This document shows, in pieces, positions 17,004 through 26,131 of a DNA stretch of 64,000 nt (its first letter is position 1; each line of letters begins with the position of its first letter). The stretch comes from Leptolyngbya subtilissima AS-A7. GTDB lineage: Bacteria > Cyanobacteriota > Cyanobacteriia > Phormidesmidales > Phormidesmidaceae. The position numbers and the translations under genes are program-made. The stretch spans positions 372,001 to 436,000 of the forward strand of contig NZ_JAMPKY010000004.1 in NCBI RefSeq assembly GCF_039962255.1, in the 5' to 3' direction. The notes below the pieces were generated by a model, which saw only the letters and a program-made list of their open reading frames with translations, did no database searches and was not told the DNA's origin.

Positions 17004-17396
17004 CTAAAGGTGAGCTTTGACCAACAGCAGTGCGCCCGATAAAATTCCTAGTGACAGCGAAGCAGAGCCTAGCCAGGTGAGCTGCATTTTTCGGCGCATA
17101 GCCCGGCTTTTGAATCTAGCAGAACCGTCAAACCCTTCGCGATCGGCGCTAGAGAGCGTGGTTAAAAAGCCCAAAGCATATAGGATAGAGGCGGCAAAGA
17201 ATTCAAGGACTGGAGTCAGGATAAGCAATCCCCGCTCCACCCCAGCATCCATATCGTAGGGAGTAGCTAATATAAAAAGGCCTATATAAACAGGAATTGC
17301 GATTAGGCTGGCTTGCAGCATTAACCGGCAGAACAAGTGGTAAACCGTAAAAGAAGAATCTACGGTAGCTTCTGAAACTGTGCGAACAATAGTCAT
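17004..17396 (-). CDS. Hypothetical three-helix membrane protein
   Basis: 130 residues with hydrophobic helices at about 27-47, 58-80 (VERGLLILTPVLEFFAASIL) and 107-127, and a basic cytoplasmic loop FKSRAMRRKMQL. The segment preceding the last helix has an Arg/Lys cluster that fits the positive-inside rule. No family recognised. The perfect palindrome AGGGGTATACCCCT lies 136 bases upstream of its start. Confidence 0.6.
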   Translation of the reverse strand: MTIVRTVSEATVDSSFTVYHLFCRLMLQASLIAIPVYIGLFILATPYDMDAGVERGLLILTPVLEFFAASILYALGFLTTLSSADREGFDGSARFKSRAMRRKMQLTWLGSASLSLGILSGALLLVKAHL

Positions 17397-17531
17397 GAAA
17401 TATCGATATTACTTCTTGTACGCTGCTGGCGGATATCTTAGTGAATAACGGCTACAACTCGGCGGCGGCGACCATAGCTTTACGCATATTTTAGCGACTC
17501 GTGTAGTAGATCCAAAGAGTTGCAAGATTTA

Positions 17532-17545
17532 AGGGGTATACCCCT
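17532..17545. promoter_or_regulatory. Perfect palindrome AGGGGTATACCCCT, candidate operator
   Basis: 14-base self-complementary site upstream of the 17004-17396 gene. Resembles G/C-tract operators bound by small metal-sensing repressors only in general style; the cognate protein is not known. Confidence 0.35.
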
Positions 17546-17659
17546 GCACAGGCTATTGAAAACTTGCTGTCTAGGGAGCGATCGCCTCCTAGCCCATGGA
17601 CTGGCTTCGTAACACCCGAATACTCTCTGGGCCACCGTAGGTCAAACTACTGCTGCGCC

Positions 17660-18004
17660 TCAAAACGGCATTCGTCCAGTAGCCAGGAGCTTGTACCCAA
17701 AAGTCATACCCAGCATTGAGACAAAGAAGTGCCAAAGACTAGTGGGGCTTAGCACAGCTCGACTGCTGACAAAAACGCAGAGGATGCCGCCTGCTACTAA
17801 TACCCAGCCGAATTGCTTCATAAAGCCGAGGGGCATAAAGACCAACAAAAAAATGCCGCCAAACAAAAGAAAAATTGACAGGTCGGCGGCGATACCACGC
17901 CACCAGTAGGGGCTAACGTTAGTGGTAAAAAAGATATTTTTGCCCAAGAAATAGATGCCCAGCAGCATCAGGGCCAAACCGACGACTTGAATCAAAAATC
18001 GCAT
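17660..18004 (-). CDS. Hypothetical four-helix membrane protein
   Basis: 114 residues, mostly hydrophobic: helices near 4-22 (FLIQVVGLALMLLGIYFLG), 42-62 (ADLSIFLLFGGIFLLVFM), 68-84 and 90-108. The Trp/Arg-rich loop PYWWRGIAAD follows helix 1. No family recognised. It belongs to a row of three small minus-strand membrane-protein genes. Confidence 0.6.
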   Translation of the reverse strand: MRFLIQVVGLALMLLGIYFLGKNIFFTTNVSPYWWRGIAADLSIFLLFGGIFLLVFMPLGFMKQFGWVLVAGGILCVFVSSRAVLSPTSLWHFFVSMLGMTFGYKLLATGRMPF

Positions 18005-18088
18005 AGAGAGTTAGATAAATACTTCAGTTAACAAGTAGACTATGGCGGCTAAAGCCCTATGGTTAGGGGCGATGGACAAAGCCCGACT

Positions 18089-18307
18089 TTAGAGGTCAGC
18101 GCAACTCTGGAAGCGTTTTGCAATCCGCAGCGGCACCCCTAAACCCAAGCCTAGGTTACCCAAAAGCCACGCTGTAGAAACTTGGTCAGGTAGAGGAACA
18201 CAATGCGTTCCAGAGGTGGTGGGCACTAGTACTAACAAAAAGGTCAATAGCTGGGTCAGTTGCTCTAAAAGCCACCAAAAGCCAACTCCGATGGCAACAA
18301 ATAGCAA
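18089..18307 (-). CDS. Possible small membrane protein
   Basis: 72 residues with one strongly hydrophobic helix (LFVAIGVGFWWLLEQL and LLTFLLVLV) and a second weaker one (AWLLGNLGLGLGVPL). It lies 84 bases upstream of the 17660-18004 gene on the same strand. No ribosome-binding site or family supports it strongly. Confidence 0.35.
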   Translation of the reverse strand: MLFVAIGVGFWWLLEQLTQLLTFLLVLVPTTSGTHCVPLPDQVSTAWLLGNLGLGLGVPLRIAKRFQSCADL

Positions 18308-18594
18308 TTTGTCCAGGGACGCGCCTATTCACAACTATCGGTAATTAGGAGACTCGTTCTTCTACAAACTGATTGGCGCTCATTCCGGATGCAGCCAAGG
18401 CCAATAGTGTCCGAAGGCCGCAATTTATCAAGAGGTAACTTTAGTCTGGCCGAGCAATATTCTTCTATTTGCGCCTTGTCAAGGAACTGTTAGGTTCACC
18501 TGACTAACCTGAGTAGATTCTCTACCTCATGGTCGATACGGCCTCTTTTATCGGCTTGATAGAGTAGGTGTGTACGCCCATTCTGTTGAAGGCT

Positions 18595-19392
18595 ATGAGA
18601 CTTAATCTTTTGAGCTACGCAGGTGGTTTAGGGCTAGTAGCCGGTGCGCTGATGTGGCCTGGCGTTAGTCACGCTCAAGGATTTTGCTATCTGATTAACT
18701 CTGAGGGCGAAGTCGTCAATCTAGATGACATGTGCCAGGAGAACGACGCCCCCGAGACTTCCCCAACGCCTGGGGCCAGCGACGCTTCAGCTGATCCCCA
18801 GGGCACCTCATCGTCTTCTGAGGTTATAAATACCACTACTACAAATCCGGCGGGGACAAACTCCACTGGAGCAAACCCGGCTGGGATAAACCCCGCAGGG
18901 ACAGACTCTACCGGAACAAACCCAGCAGGAACAAGCCCAGCGGGGACGAACTCTACTGGCGGGACAAGTCCTGCTGTGAGTCCAGCGAGGACAAATCCTA
19001 CTGTGGCGCCCGGCTCAAATGGAAATACCAACCGGGCTAACCCTAATAACGAAGACACCAACCGGGCTAACCCCAATACAGACGATTCGGAAGCCTCACC
19101 GGCTGGGACCGCATCGCCTCGGACACCAAACTCTGACACGTCAGACACACCTGACAATGCTACAGAGCGAGGAAATCGCAACACAGAGCTAGAAAACCGC
19201 AATCGAGAGCCACAAAACCGCAATACAGAGCCAGAGAACCGCTTAGACATTCCGGTTAGGGAGATCGAGAGGCCTGAAATTCCTGAGGTCCAAACTCCTC
19301 AACGATCAGATTTTACTGGGGATAACACCGATACATCTACATCTGGGAATGACACTGATACAGCCGGAGATGACACCGATACATCGCAATAG
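18595..19392 (+). CDS. Secreted low-complexity protein with pentapeptide-type and NRN repeats
   Basis: 265 residues from the ATG at 18595; an in-frame GTG at 18568 is possible but would delay the signal peptide. Signal peptide MRLNLLSYAGGLGLVAGALM ending at SHAQ, then a short conserved-looking head (GFCYLINSEGEVVNLDDMCQ) with two cysteines. The rest is disordered: 5-residue repeats of the form [TASI]-[ND]-[PS]-[AT]-G (TNPAG, TNSTG, ANPAG, INPAG), then NTNRANPN units, then ENRNREPQNRNTEPENR and an acidic DNTDTSTSGNDTDT tail. It looks like an exported linker or surface protein. The gene for endonuclease III follows after 14 bases. Confidence 0.7.
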   Translation: MRLNLLSYAGGLGLVAGALMWPGVSHAQGFCYLINSEGEVVNLDDMCQENDAPETSPTPGASDASADPQGTSSSSEVINTTTTNPAGTNSTGANPAGINPAGTDSTGTNPAGTSPAGTNSTGGTSPAVSPARTNPTVAPGSNGNTNRANPNNEDTNRANPNTDDSEASPAGTASPRTPNSDTSDTPDNATERGNRNTELENRNREPQNRNTEPENRLDIPVREIERPEIPEVQTPQRSDFTGDNTDTSTSGNDTDTAGDDTDTSQ

Positions 19393-19406
19393 CTAGGCAG
19401 CAGATT

Positions 19407-20126
19407 TTGGCAGTTCAACCCATTGATCTAGACTTGCAGCGCCAGGCAGTCATTATTCATCAGCGTCTATGTGCCGAATATGATTGCCCAATTCCCTATT
19501 TTCATGCGCTCGATCCGCTGAGTGAGCTGGTTTCATCTCTGCTGTCTCACCGCACTAAAAATCGGGACTCGGGCCGCGCGTTTAAGCAGCTAGTGGCCCA
19601 GTTTCCCACCTGGGAAGCGGTGCGGGATGCGCCAACGGAGCTGGTAGAACAGGCGATCGCACCCTGCACCTGGCCCGAGCAAAAAGCGCCCCGCATTCAG
19701 CAAGTACTGCGGTTGGTTGGTGAGTTAACCAATGGTGAGTGGTCGCTCGACTTTTTGAAAGATATGTCGGTGGCGGAAGCTCGGGCTTGGCTAGAAGCAC
19801 TGCCCGGAGTCGGGCCAAAGACCAGCGCGGCGGTGCTTTGCTTTAGTGAGTTGCGGGGTCGAGCACTGCCGGTGGATAGCCACCACCACCGGGTCGCCCA
19901 GCGATTGGGCCTAATTTCTTCAAAGATGGCAGTGGGGCCATCTCATGTTGCTCTAGAAGGGTTTTTGCCTGATGAGTGGGATGCCCAGCAGGTCTACGAC
20001 CACCACGAAGTCATGATGCTGCACGGCCAGCGGTGTTGCTTTTACAAAAATCCGAGTTGCGATCGCTGCGTTGTGCTCGATCTATGTCCTTATGGGCAAG
20101 AAAGATGCGAAAAAACGAAGAGTTAA
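19407..20126 (+). CDS. Endonuclease III-like HhH-GPD DNA glycosylase/AP lyase
   Basis: 239 residues starting at a TTG, since no ATG or GTG occurs before the first conserved helix. It should excise oxidised pyrimidines and cleave at the abasic site. The helix-hairpin-helix ALPGVGPKTSAAVL carries the catalytic Lys138, Asp157 lies in LPVDSHHHRVAQRLGL, and a C-terminal [4Fe-4S] loop has the exact C-x6-C-x2-C-x5-C spacing (CFYKNPSCDRCVVLDLC). The first DNA-binding loop LLSHRTKNRD departs from LLSAQATD of classical Nth, so the protein may be a distinct Nth-like branch rather than the housekeeping enzyme. Confidence 0.88.
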   Translation: MAVQPIDLDLQRQAVIIHQRLCAEYDCPIPYFHALDPLSELVSSLLSHRTKNRDSGRAFKQLVAQFPTWEAVRDAPTELVEQAIAPCTWPEQKAPRIQQVLRLVGELTNGEWSLDFLKDMSVAEARAWLEALPGVGPKTSAAVLCFSELRGRALPVDSHHHRVAQRLGLISSKMAVGPSHVALEGFLPDEWDAQQVYDHHEVMMLHGQRCCFYKNPSCDRCVVLDLCPYGQERCEKTKS

Positions 20127-20143
20127 GAATGAAGAGGGATTGT

Positions 20144-21694
20144 CTAAGGGGCAATCTTGGCTCTGAGTTCGGCTTTGATGCGGTTCAAGATCGAGGTCTC
20201 GTCGAGGCCATCGAGAATTTCGCCAATCACAGCTTTGGGGCCGTTGGGTCCCCAGGTGGCACCGTTGGTGAGGTAGGTTTTGGTGATCTGGCCAATGCCA
20301 TAGGTGGCCAAACCAGCGACACCGCCCTGGGCTAGGGCCACGGGAATGTAGGGGGCGATCGCCAGGCCGCCTGTTGCGATCGCCGACACCCCCAGCATGC
20401 CCTTGAGTGAGCTGAGCCCTAGGGTGATCACCAGCTCGCTAATCGTAATGCCGCCTAGACCTAGGGCAATCTGCTGGAGCAGCTTGAGGGCAGCGGGGCG
20501 GGTCATGGGCAGACCGTAGAGCCGCGACAAATTGAGAATCAACATGATATCAACGACAGTGCCGCCAATCAGATCCGCCACGGTGATCGGATTGAGGGCG
20601 ACAGCGACGGCTTTGATCATGGTGGCGTTCCAGATGGTGTCGTCGGCGATGCGATCGCAGATCTGCCGCTTGCGCTCCAGAATTTCGGCGCTGATGCCTT
20701 CGGCATACATCAGGGTGTTAAGGGCCACCAGGGCCTTGCCTTCGCGGTGCAGAATGTCGAGAATTTTGAGCTTGAGATCATCGACCTGGGGCTGGGCGCG
20801 CACGGTTTTGTAGGTCGTTTCGCCATTAGGTTGGGCAACAGCCTGCACCGCTAAGGGGGAAGCCGCCGCCATAACAATTTCATCGGGGGAGATCAGGTCT
20901 TGGAGGCGGCGATCGCGCAGGGTTTCGTAGAGGGTCTGGCGATCGGCCTCCGGGAATTGGTCGATTTTGTTGAACACCAGCAGCATGGGCTTACTGGCCT
21001 GGCGCAGAGCTTTCAGCGCCTCATACTCGACGCGGGTAATGTCGCCCGCAATCACAAACAAAATCAGATCGACCTGCTCGGCGATGCGACGGGCCAAGTC
21101 GGCGCGGTCTTCGCCATCCACCTCGTCGAGGCCGGGAGTGTCGATCAGCTCGATGCGCGACTGGCCAACGCTTTTGAGCGAAACCCGCAGCAGATCGGGC
21201 AAGTCAGGAGTGAGAGCTTCTCGGTTGACGGCCCAGGCGCTGCCTTCGACCACTTGGGTGACGCCATGAGTGACGCCAGTGGCAAAGACATCCTGGCCCA
21301 TCAGAGCATTGAGCAGCGACGATTTGCCGCGCCCCACCAGACCAAAAGCGGCAATATGCACCACCGTATTCTCGAGCTTGTCCTTTAGACCGCGCAGGTT
21401 TTGCAGAGCTTCTTCGACACCGGCCTGCTCGCGGGGGGTGAGGTTGAGGCGCTGCACTAGGCCGCCTAGAGCCTCCTGGGCGCGGCGGTAGTTGAGGTCG
21501 TCTTGCAGGTCTTGAAAGTCGAGCACCAGATCGCCCAGCTCTTGCTCCACGGCTTCCCAAGTGGCGGGGTCAGCGGCAGGGAGCGCTAGGGGAGCACCCT
21601 GCACGGTAGCGACGAGTTCCCCTAGTTCAGCTTCAACCTCTTCCCAGGTAATGTCTGGGTTTGGGGAAGTAGGCAAGGGGTCGTTAGCGGGCAT
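20144..21694 (-). CDS. Era-like GTPase with C-terminal membrane (DUF697-type) region
   Basis: 516 residues from the ATG at 21694; the frame continues upstream through a G-rich repeat and is not likely coding there. G motifs: G1 FGLVGRGKSSLLNALMG (118-134), G3 DTPGLDEV (185-192), G4 NKIDQF (242-247). An acidic N-terminal helical region (about 15-110) may be a coiled coil. The C-terminal part (about 370-480) has Ala/Gly/Ile-rich helices, including IAPYIPVALAQGGVAGLATY, typical of the DUF697 family in cyanobacteria. Role unknown; membrane-associated GTPase activity is the safe call. Confidence 0.85.
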   Translation of the reverse strand: MPANDPLPTSPNPDITWEEVEAELGELVATVQGAPLALPAADPATWEAVEQELGDLVLDFQDLQDDLNYRRAQEALGGLVQRLNLTPREQAGVEEALQNLRGLKDKLENTVVHIAAFGLVGRGKSSLLNALMGQDVFATGVTHGVTQVVEGSAWAVNREALTPDLPDLLRVSLKSVGQSRIELIDTPGLDEVDGEDRADLARRIAEQVDLILFVIAGDITRVEYEALKALRQASKPMLLVFNKIDQFPEADRQTLYETLRDRRLQDLISPDEIVMAAASPLAVQAVAQPNGETTYKTVRAQPQVDDLKLKILDILHREGKALVALNTLMYAEGISAEILERKRQICDRIADDTIWNATMIKAVAVALNPITVADLIGGTVVDIMLILNLSRLYGLPMTRPAALKLLQQIALGLGGITISELVITLGLSSLKGMLGVSAIATGGLAIAPYIPVALAQGGVAGLATYGIGQITKTYLTNGATWGPNGPKAVIGEILDGLDETSILNRIKAELRAKIAP

Positions 21695-21772
21695 GGGGTG
21701 GATATGAGGGAGGTGAGGGTGAGGAGGGTTACAAGGGGATACTTTAAGGATAGCGAATAGGATTTCTGTGGC

Positions 21773-22192
21773 ATGACGATACTGCCCCCCAGTCAAGATA
21801 TCGAGCGGCTCAAGGTGCTGGCGATGCTGCACTACGTGGTAGCGGGGTTGGTGCTGGCCTTTGCGATACTGCCGCTGGTGTTCGTGGCGCTTGGGGGGGT
21901 GGTGCTGCTGGCTCCCGAGAGTATGGTTAGCGGCGATAGTGAGCTGCCACCCTTCGCAGCGGGGCTAACTTTTCTAGCACTCGGGTTGGCGCTGTTTCTC
22001 TACGGGCTGGTGCTGGCGATCGCGCTGATTATCTCAGGCGGCTGTTTGCGACGACACAAGCACTACTGGTTTAGCTTTGTGGTGGCCTGCGGGGCGCTGC
22101 TGTTTACCCCTCTGGGTACGGTGCTGGGTGTGGCGACGCTGGTAGTGCTGCTGCAAGAGTCGGTGCGCGAGCTATACGGGGTTTCTTTCTAA
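21773..22192 (+). CDS. Hypothetical membrane protein
   Basis: 139 residues. Hydrophobic helices near 17-47 (LHYVVAGLVLAFAILPLVFV), 62-88 (FAAGLTFLALGLALFLYGLV) and 99-127. A conserved-looking 'IERLKVLAMLHYV' start is common in cyanobacterial small membrane proteins. It is divergent from the GTPase gene, with 78 bases between the two starts. Confidence 0.68.
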   Translation: MTILPPSQDIERLKVLAMLHYVVAGLVLAFAILPLVFVALGGVVLLAPESMVSGDSELPPFAAGLTFLALGLALFLYGLVLAIALIISGGCLRRHKHYWFSFVVACGALLFTPLGTVLGVATLVVLLQESVRELYGVSF

Positions 22193-22257
22193 AGGTCGGG
22201 TACCTGGGGTAAAGCCGGGATTATGACAGCACCCCAAAGGCACCCGATCCCTGCAAC

Positions 22258-23217
22258 TCAGTTGAGGGCTTGGATCACCGCGTCATGGATCGCGCCATTG
22301 CTAGCGACGACGCCGGGGTTGTTAGGGAATCGGGCAGCACTAGCAAAGTCTAGGGGCTTGCCGTGCATGTCGGTGACGCGGCCTCCGGCTTCTTCGACCA
22401 CCAACACCCCAGCGGCGTGGTCCCAGATTTTTTCCCGGTAGTCGGGGGTTTTGGGAGACGGCAAGCGCAGGTAGAGGGCAGCCTGCCCTGCTGCTACGGC
22501 GGCGTACTTAGCCTGACTATCCATGCGAATCGAGGGGGCGGTGATGCCCACAGCTTGAGCCACCTGGGCCTGCTGACTGAGATCGCCATGGCCCGACTCG
22601 ACACTTTCGACCAGGCGCAGGCGGTCAACATCGTCGGCAGCGGTAACCTTCAGCGGCTGGGGATTACCGCCCGCTATGGGCATCATCACGGTGCCTTCAC
22701 CACGCACGGCGGCGAAGAGTAGCCCGGTTTCACCACCGTCAAAGCTGAGGAAGGGGCAGCCGAGCACCCCTACTTTGATGTCGCCATCAACGACCAGAGC
22801 CAGGGCGATCGCATACTGGTCGCCGCGCAAAAAGCCCTTGGTGCCGTCGATGGGGTCGAGGGTCCAGTAGCGGGGGGCGACGGTGCCGTTGCCGTGGTCA
22901 ATCCAGCTCAGCACATCGCTGTCGGTGGCGCTGGGGATGGCCTGCTGCACCTGTTCGGTGACGGCGGTGAGAACGTGGGCGGTTTCGGGCTGCCGCAGGT
23001 CGGTAGTGTCTTCTTCGCCTACAACTGGGTCGTTGGGGAAGGCTTCGGCCAGGGCTTTACAAATCAAGGCTTGAGCTCCGTAGTCGGCAATGGTGACGGG
23101 GCTCTTGTCATTCTTTTCAATGGCGGCAGGTACAAGGCCCTGGCGCACGGCTTCGCAGAGCTGGGCGGCCTGGATGACGGCGGCGATCGCGGTTTGTTTT
23201 TCCTGGTCGTAGGGCAT
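22258..23217 (-). CDS. 3'(2'),5'-bisphosphate nucleotidase (CysQ/HAL2 type)
   Basis: 319 residues of the inositol-monophosphatase superfamily; it removes phosphate from PAP formed during sulphate assimilation. Metal-site motifs are complete: VVGEED (residues 65-70), WTLDPIDGTKGF (Asp121, Asp124) and KIWDHAAGVLVVEEAGG near 265. The length and the GTKGFLRG sequence favour the HAL2/SAL1-like PAP phosphatase over inositol monophosphatase. It lies 57 bases downstream of the sugar kinase on the same strand; the gap is a G-rich repeat. Confidence 0.9.
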   Translation of the reverse strand: MPYDQEKQTAIAAVIQAAQLCEAVRQGLVPAAIEKNDKSPVTIADYGAQALICKALAEAFPNDPVVGEEDTTDLRQPETAHVLTAVTEQVQQAIPSATDSDVLSWIDHGNGTVAPRYWTLDPIDGTKGFLRGDQYAIALALVVDGDIKVGVLGCPFLSFDGGETGLLFAAVRGEGTVMMPIAGGNPQPLKVTAADDVDRLRLVESVESGHGDLSQQAQVAQAVGITAPSIRMDSQAKYAAVAAGQAALYLRLPSPKTPDYREKIWDHAAGVLVVEEAGGRVTDMHGKPLDFASAARFPNNPGVVASNGAIHDAVIQALN

Positions 23218-23274
23218 GGGGGTGGGGGGGTAAGAGGGTGGGCGAGTGGATGGGTGGGGGATTACAAGAGAGCA

Positions 23275-24186
23275 CTATAGCTGGTGGGGTGCATTCTCGA
23301 TCCAGGCGCGGGGGCCGAAGTGTCGGCAGCTCTGGGTAGCGATTTGGGCGGCGTGGGTGAGGGCTTCTATGAAAGGAGCTTGTAGGCGGTAGTGGCAAAA
23401 GGCTCCGTGGAAAATGTCTCCGGCTCCTAGAGTGTCTTGAACGGGGACTTGGGGAACGGGTAAGGTGCCGACGGTGTCGCGATCGCGAAATTGAATCGGG
23501 CTGGGGCCGTGGGTGGTGGCGACTTCGGCAATGCCTAGGGCGCTGAGGGCTGCTAGGGTGTCGGCCCTGCCGGGTAGCTGAAATTTTGCGGCGGCGATGA
23601 CGCTGGTGGCGAGGGGTAGGACACTGTCGAAGCCGGGTTTCCAACTGCCAGCGTCGATGACGATAGGGATAGCTGAGGACTGGGCGGCGATCGCGACGGC
23701 TTGACTGGCAGCCATCTGATGGCCGTCGATCAGCACGACATCGACATCGGTGAGTAGGCCTGGGGTGGCAGCAGGTGCGGCCTGTCGCCCAACGGCATTG
23801 CGGGAGACCACAGCGCGATTGCCCGTGGTAGCGGTAACAAGAATCGTCGAGAGCGGCGGCGGCGATCTCAGCTGAGGGGTGAGATCTACCATCTCAATGC
23901 CGTAGATTGCCAAGTCGGCTCGAATGAGATCAGCCAGGGGATGCTGGCCCAGGGCACCGGCTAGCCTGGCTCGATTGCCCAGGGCGGCAAAGGCGATCGC
24001 GGCGTTGGTAGCTGGCCCGCCCGCTACCAGCAAACTCTCCTCAGCGACAATTTTCTCATCGCTGCTGGGCACGTGATCGACGCGGTAAATGCAGTCGAGG
24101 GTGATCAGCCCCACAAAAAGTCCAGTGGCCACGGTGATATTTCTCTCGGCGGTTTCTAATTGGCGGCGGCAAGCCGTACCCTCCAC
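23275..24186 (-). CDS. PfkB-family carbohydrate kinase
   Basis: 303 residues. It belongs to the ribokinase/PfkB fold: the substrate-binding start AEESLLVAGGPATNAAIAFAALG (residues about 48-70) and the C-terminal catalytic signature QDTLGAGDIFHGAF with the general base Asp are both present. The first 18 residues before VATGLFVGLITLD are not conserved, so the true start may be the GTG at that point. The substrate is probably a sugar or nucleoside and cannot be named. Confidence 0.87.
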   Translation of the reverse strand: MEGTACRRQLETAERNITVATGLFVGLITLDCIYRVDHVPSSDEKIVAEESLLVAGGPATNAAIAFAALGNRARLAGALGQHPLADLIRADLAIYGIEMVDLTPQLRSPPPLSTILVTATTGNRAVVSRNAVGRQAAPAATPGLLTDVDVVLIDGHQMAASQAVAIAAQSSAIPIVIDAGSWKPGFDSVLPLATSVIAAAKFQLPGRADTLAALSALGIAEVATTHGPSPIQFRDRDTVGTLPVPQVPVQDTLGAGDIFHGAFCHYRLQAPFIEALTHAAQIATQSCRHFGPRAWIENAPHQL

Positions 24187-24276
24187 AGCATAGGTCTAGC
24201 CCTGCGTGTAAGGTAAGTAATGCGATCGCCCCATCTTTCGCCCCTTCTGCTAATTTTTTCGCCGGGTTTCACCAAA

Positions 24277-24462
24277 ATGGCTGATTCGTTACCGCTGGCC
24301 TACTTGCCGATGTTCTTGCACTGCGTGATTGGGCTGGTCGCCGCCCAGGTGGCCCAGCGCAAGGGCTATGACCTGGGCCTGTGGATGGTTTGGGGGATGG
24401 TGGGCGGCACGGTAGCCCTGGTAGATGCCTTGCGGCGACCCCGGCAGGCGCAGCCGCAATGA
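24277..24462 (+). CDS. Small membrane protein coupled to MFS transporter
   Basis: 61 residues from the ATG at 24277 (MADSLPLAYLPMFLHCVIGL), chosen over a longer frame starting at 24220. Two hydrophobic helices are evident (LPMFLHCVIGLVAAQVA and LWMVWGMVGGTVALV). Its TGA stop overlaps the ATG of the MFS gene (ATGA), indicating translational coupling. No family recognised; it may assist the transporter. Confidence 0.6.
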   Translation: MADSLPLAYLPMFLHCVIGLVAAQVAQRKGYDLGLWMVWGMVGGTVALVDALRRPRQAQPQ

Positions 24463-25706
24463 TGGCATTCCTACAGCGCTGGCTCAAGGGATGGCTGCCT
24501 AACCTCGACCCCCGAGTATGGATCTTGGCGGGCGGGCGGCTGCTGTCGCAGGTGGGCATTGGCTTTACGCTATTCTACGCGCCAATTTTTTTTACTGAAC
24601 AGGTGGGGCTGACGGCCACTCAGGTGGGCCTGGGCATTGGCCTGGGCTCAGCGGCGGGCATGGCTGGACGTTTTTTGGGCGGATCGCTGGCCGACTCACC
24701 CCGATGGGGGCGGCGACCGACGCTGCTGGCCTCAGCCCTAGTGTCGGCGGCAGCAGATGGGGTGCTGGTGCTGGCCAACGATTTTTGGATATTTTTGGCG
24801 GGCAATCTGCTGATGGGGTTTGGCGTTGGCCTCTACTGGCCGGCGGCGGAGTCGGTGGCGGCAGACATCACCCCCCCAGAGCAGCGTAACGAGGCCTACG
24901 CCCTGGTGCGCCTAGCCGACAACCTAGGCCTAGGGGTGGGGGTAATCGCTGGAGGGGCGCTAATTTCACTCACCGAAGCCTACCGAGCGCTATTTGCCAT
25001 TGACGGCGTTACGTTTCTGCTATTTTTTGGCATTATCTACGCCGCCATTGCCGAGACGCGCCCGGTGGGGAATGGGGCGCGATCGCTCCTCCAGGGCTGG
25101 AGTCAGGCCCTCAGAGACACCACCCTGATGGTCTACGCTCTGGTCAACGTGCTGTTTACGGGCTATCTAGCGCAGATTCAAAGCACGCTGCCCCTGTATC
25201 TTAATCGGTTTGCGGGGGGCGAGCAGGGGGTCAGCGAGGGAACGCTGAGCCTGCTGTTTACAGGCCATGTGGTGCTGGCGGCGATCGCTCAGTTGCCCAC
25301 GGCTCGCTGGCTTAACCACTATCGTCCGGCTCAGGGGTTAGTGGCGTCGGCGCTGCTGTGGGGTTTGGGGTTTGGCCTAGTGTGGCAGGCCGGGGTGGGG
25401 GCTCAGCCTCTAGTCTGGGCTGGGTTGAGTCTGGCCACGATGGCCCTGGCGATGGTGGCCTACACGCCCATTGCCTCGGCGCTGGTGGTGGCCTTGGCCC
25501 CGGAGTCACTACGTGGCGTCTACCTGTCGGTGAATTCAATGTGCTGGGCCGTAGGCTATCTGATCGGTCCACCTGTGGGCGGTTGGGCCCTCGACCAAGG
25601 GGATGCGGCCGCCCACGGCTTTTGGTTGGGGCTTATGGCGACGGTGCTGCCTGCCTTGGCGGTGTTAATGTGGCTCGATCGACGGTTGAGCCGCCAGACT
25701 AGCTAG
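24459..25706 (+). CDS. Major facilitator superfamily transporter
   Basis: 415 residues with about 12 hydrophobic helices. The loop 2-3 signature is GRFLGGSLADSPRWGRRPTL, the classic MFS 'G.laDr.GRr..l' motif, and the central loop ETRPVGNGARSLLQGWSQAL separates two six-helix halves. The first residues MMAFLQRWLKGWLPNLDPRV are amphipathic. Most similar in style to multidrug or sugar efflux carriers of the DHA1 type. Substrate unknown; overlaps the upstream small membrane-protein gene by 4 bases. Confidence 0.88.
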   Translation: MMAFLQRWLKGWLPNLDPRVWILAGGRLLSQVGIGFTLFYAPIFFTEQVGLTATQVGLGIGLGSAAGMAGRFLGGSLADSPRWGRRPTLLASALVSAAADGVLVLANDFWIFLAGNLLMGFGVGLYWPAAESVAADITPPEQRNEAYALVRLADNLGLGVGVIAGGALISLTEAYRALFAIDGVTFLLFFGIIYAAIAETRPVGNGARSLLQGWSQALRDTTLMVYALVNVLFTGYLAQIQSTLPLYLNRFAGGEQGVSEGTLSLLFTGHVVLAAIAQLPTARWLNHYRPAQGLVASALLWGLGFGLVWQAGVGAQPLVWAGLSLATMALAMVAYTPIASALVVALAPESLRGVYLSVNSMCWAVGYLIGPPVGGWALDQGDAAAHGFWLGLMATVLPALAVLMWLDRRLSRQTS

Positions 25707-25774
25707 GCGATTGCAACCACAAACGGAACAGCTCCCCAGCCCCTTCAATATTTCCTGGAGTTGGAGAGATTGGA

Positions 25775-26119
25775 TTACCCACCAATGATTAGGTTCAGGG
25801 TTGCCACTACTTGGTCAACCACTAGAGACGGCAGACAGTCTTCGGTACTTCGCCACCAGCGCTGACTCAGATCTAACGTGCGCACTTGTTCCGCGATTAT
25901 AGAGCCGCTGACCTTAAACCCTGGTGGTATCGAAATTAAGGTCTTAATCTCCGGTTTCACGGTGCTAGTAATCGGTGAGACAATGACGATGCCACCCCTA
26001 AAAGCATTAAAAACTGTCTGGCTTAAAACCAAACATGGGCGAGCGTCTCTCATTTGTTCTCGGCCCTGGGTGGGGTTCAAATTTACGCGAATTACTTCAC
26101 CTCGGCGCAGCTGCATCAA
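25775..26119 (-). CDS. mazF: MazF-type endoribonuclease toxin
   Basis: 114 residues. The PemK/MazF fold is clear: RRGEVIRVNLNPTQGREQMR, then RPCLVLSQTVFNAF and GIVIVSPITSTVK. Arg in 'GREQMRDARP' and Thr/Ser in 'ITST' are the active-site positions of the family. It cleaves mRNA when not bound by antitoxin. It starts 12 bases after the MazE stop, the usual antitoxin-first order, so the pair is autoregulated through MazE. Confidence 0.92.
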   Translation of the reverse strand: MMQLRRGEVIRVNLNPTQGREQMRDARPCLVLSQTVFNAFRGGIVIVSPITSTVKPEIKTLISIPPGFKVSGSIIAEQVRTLDLSQRWWRSTEDCLPSLVVDQVVATLNLIIGG

Positions 26120-26131
26120 CGTTCTCCTTAG

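Noticed and set aside
20900-21388. 162-codon plus-strand frame
   Set aside because: Antisense shadow of the GTPase with its clear G motifs.
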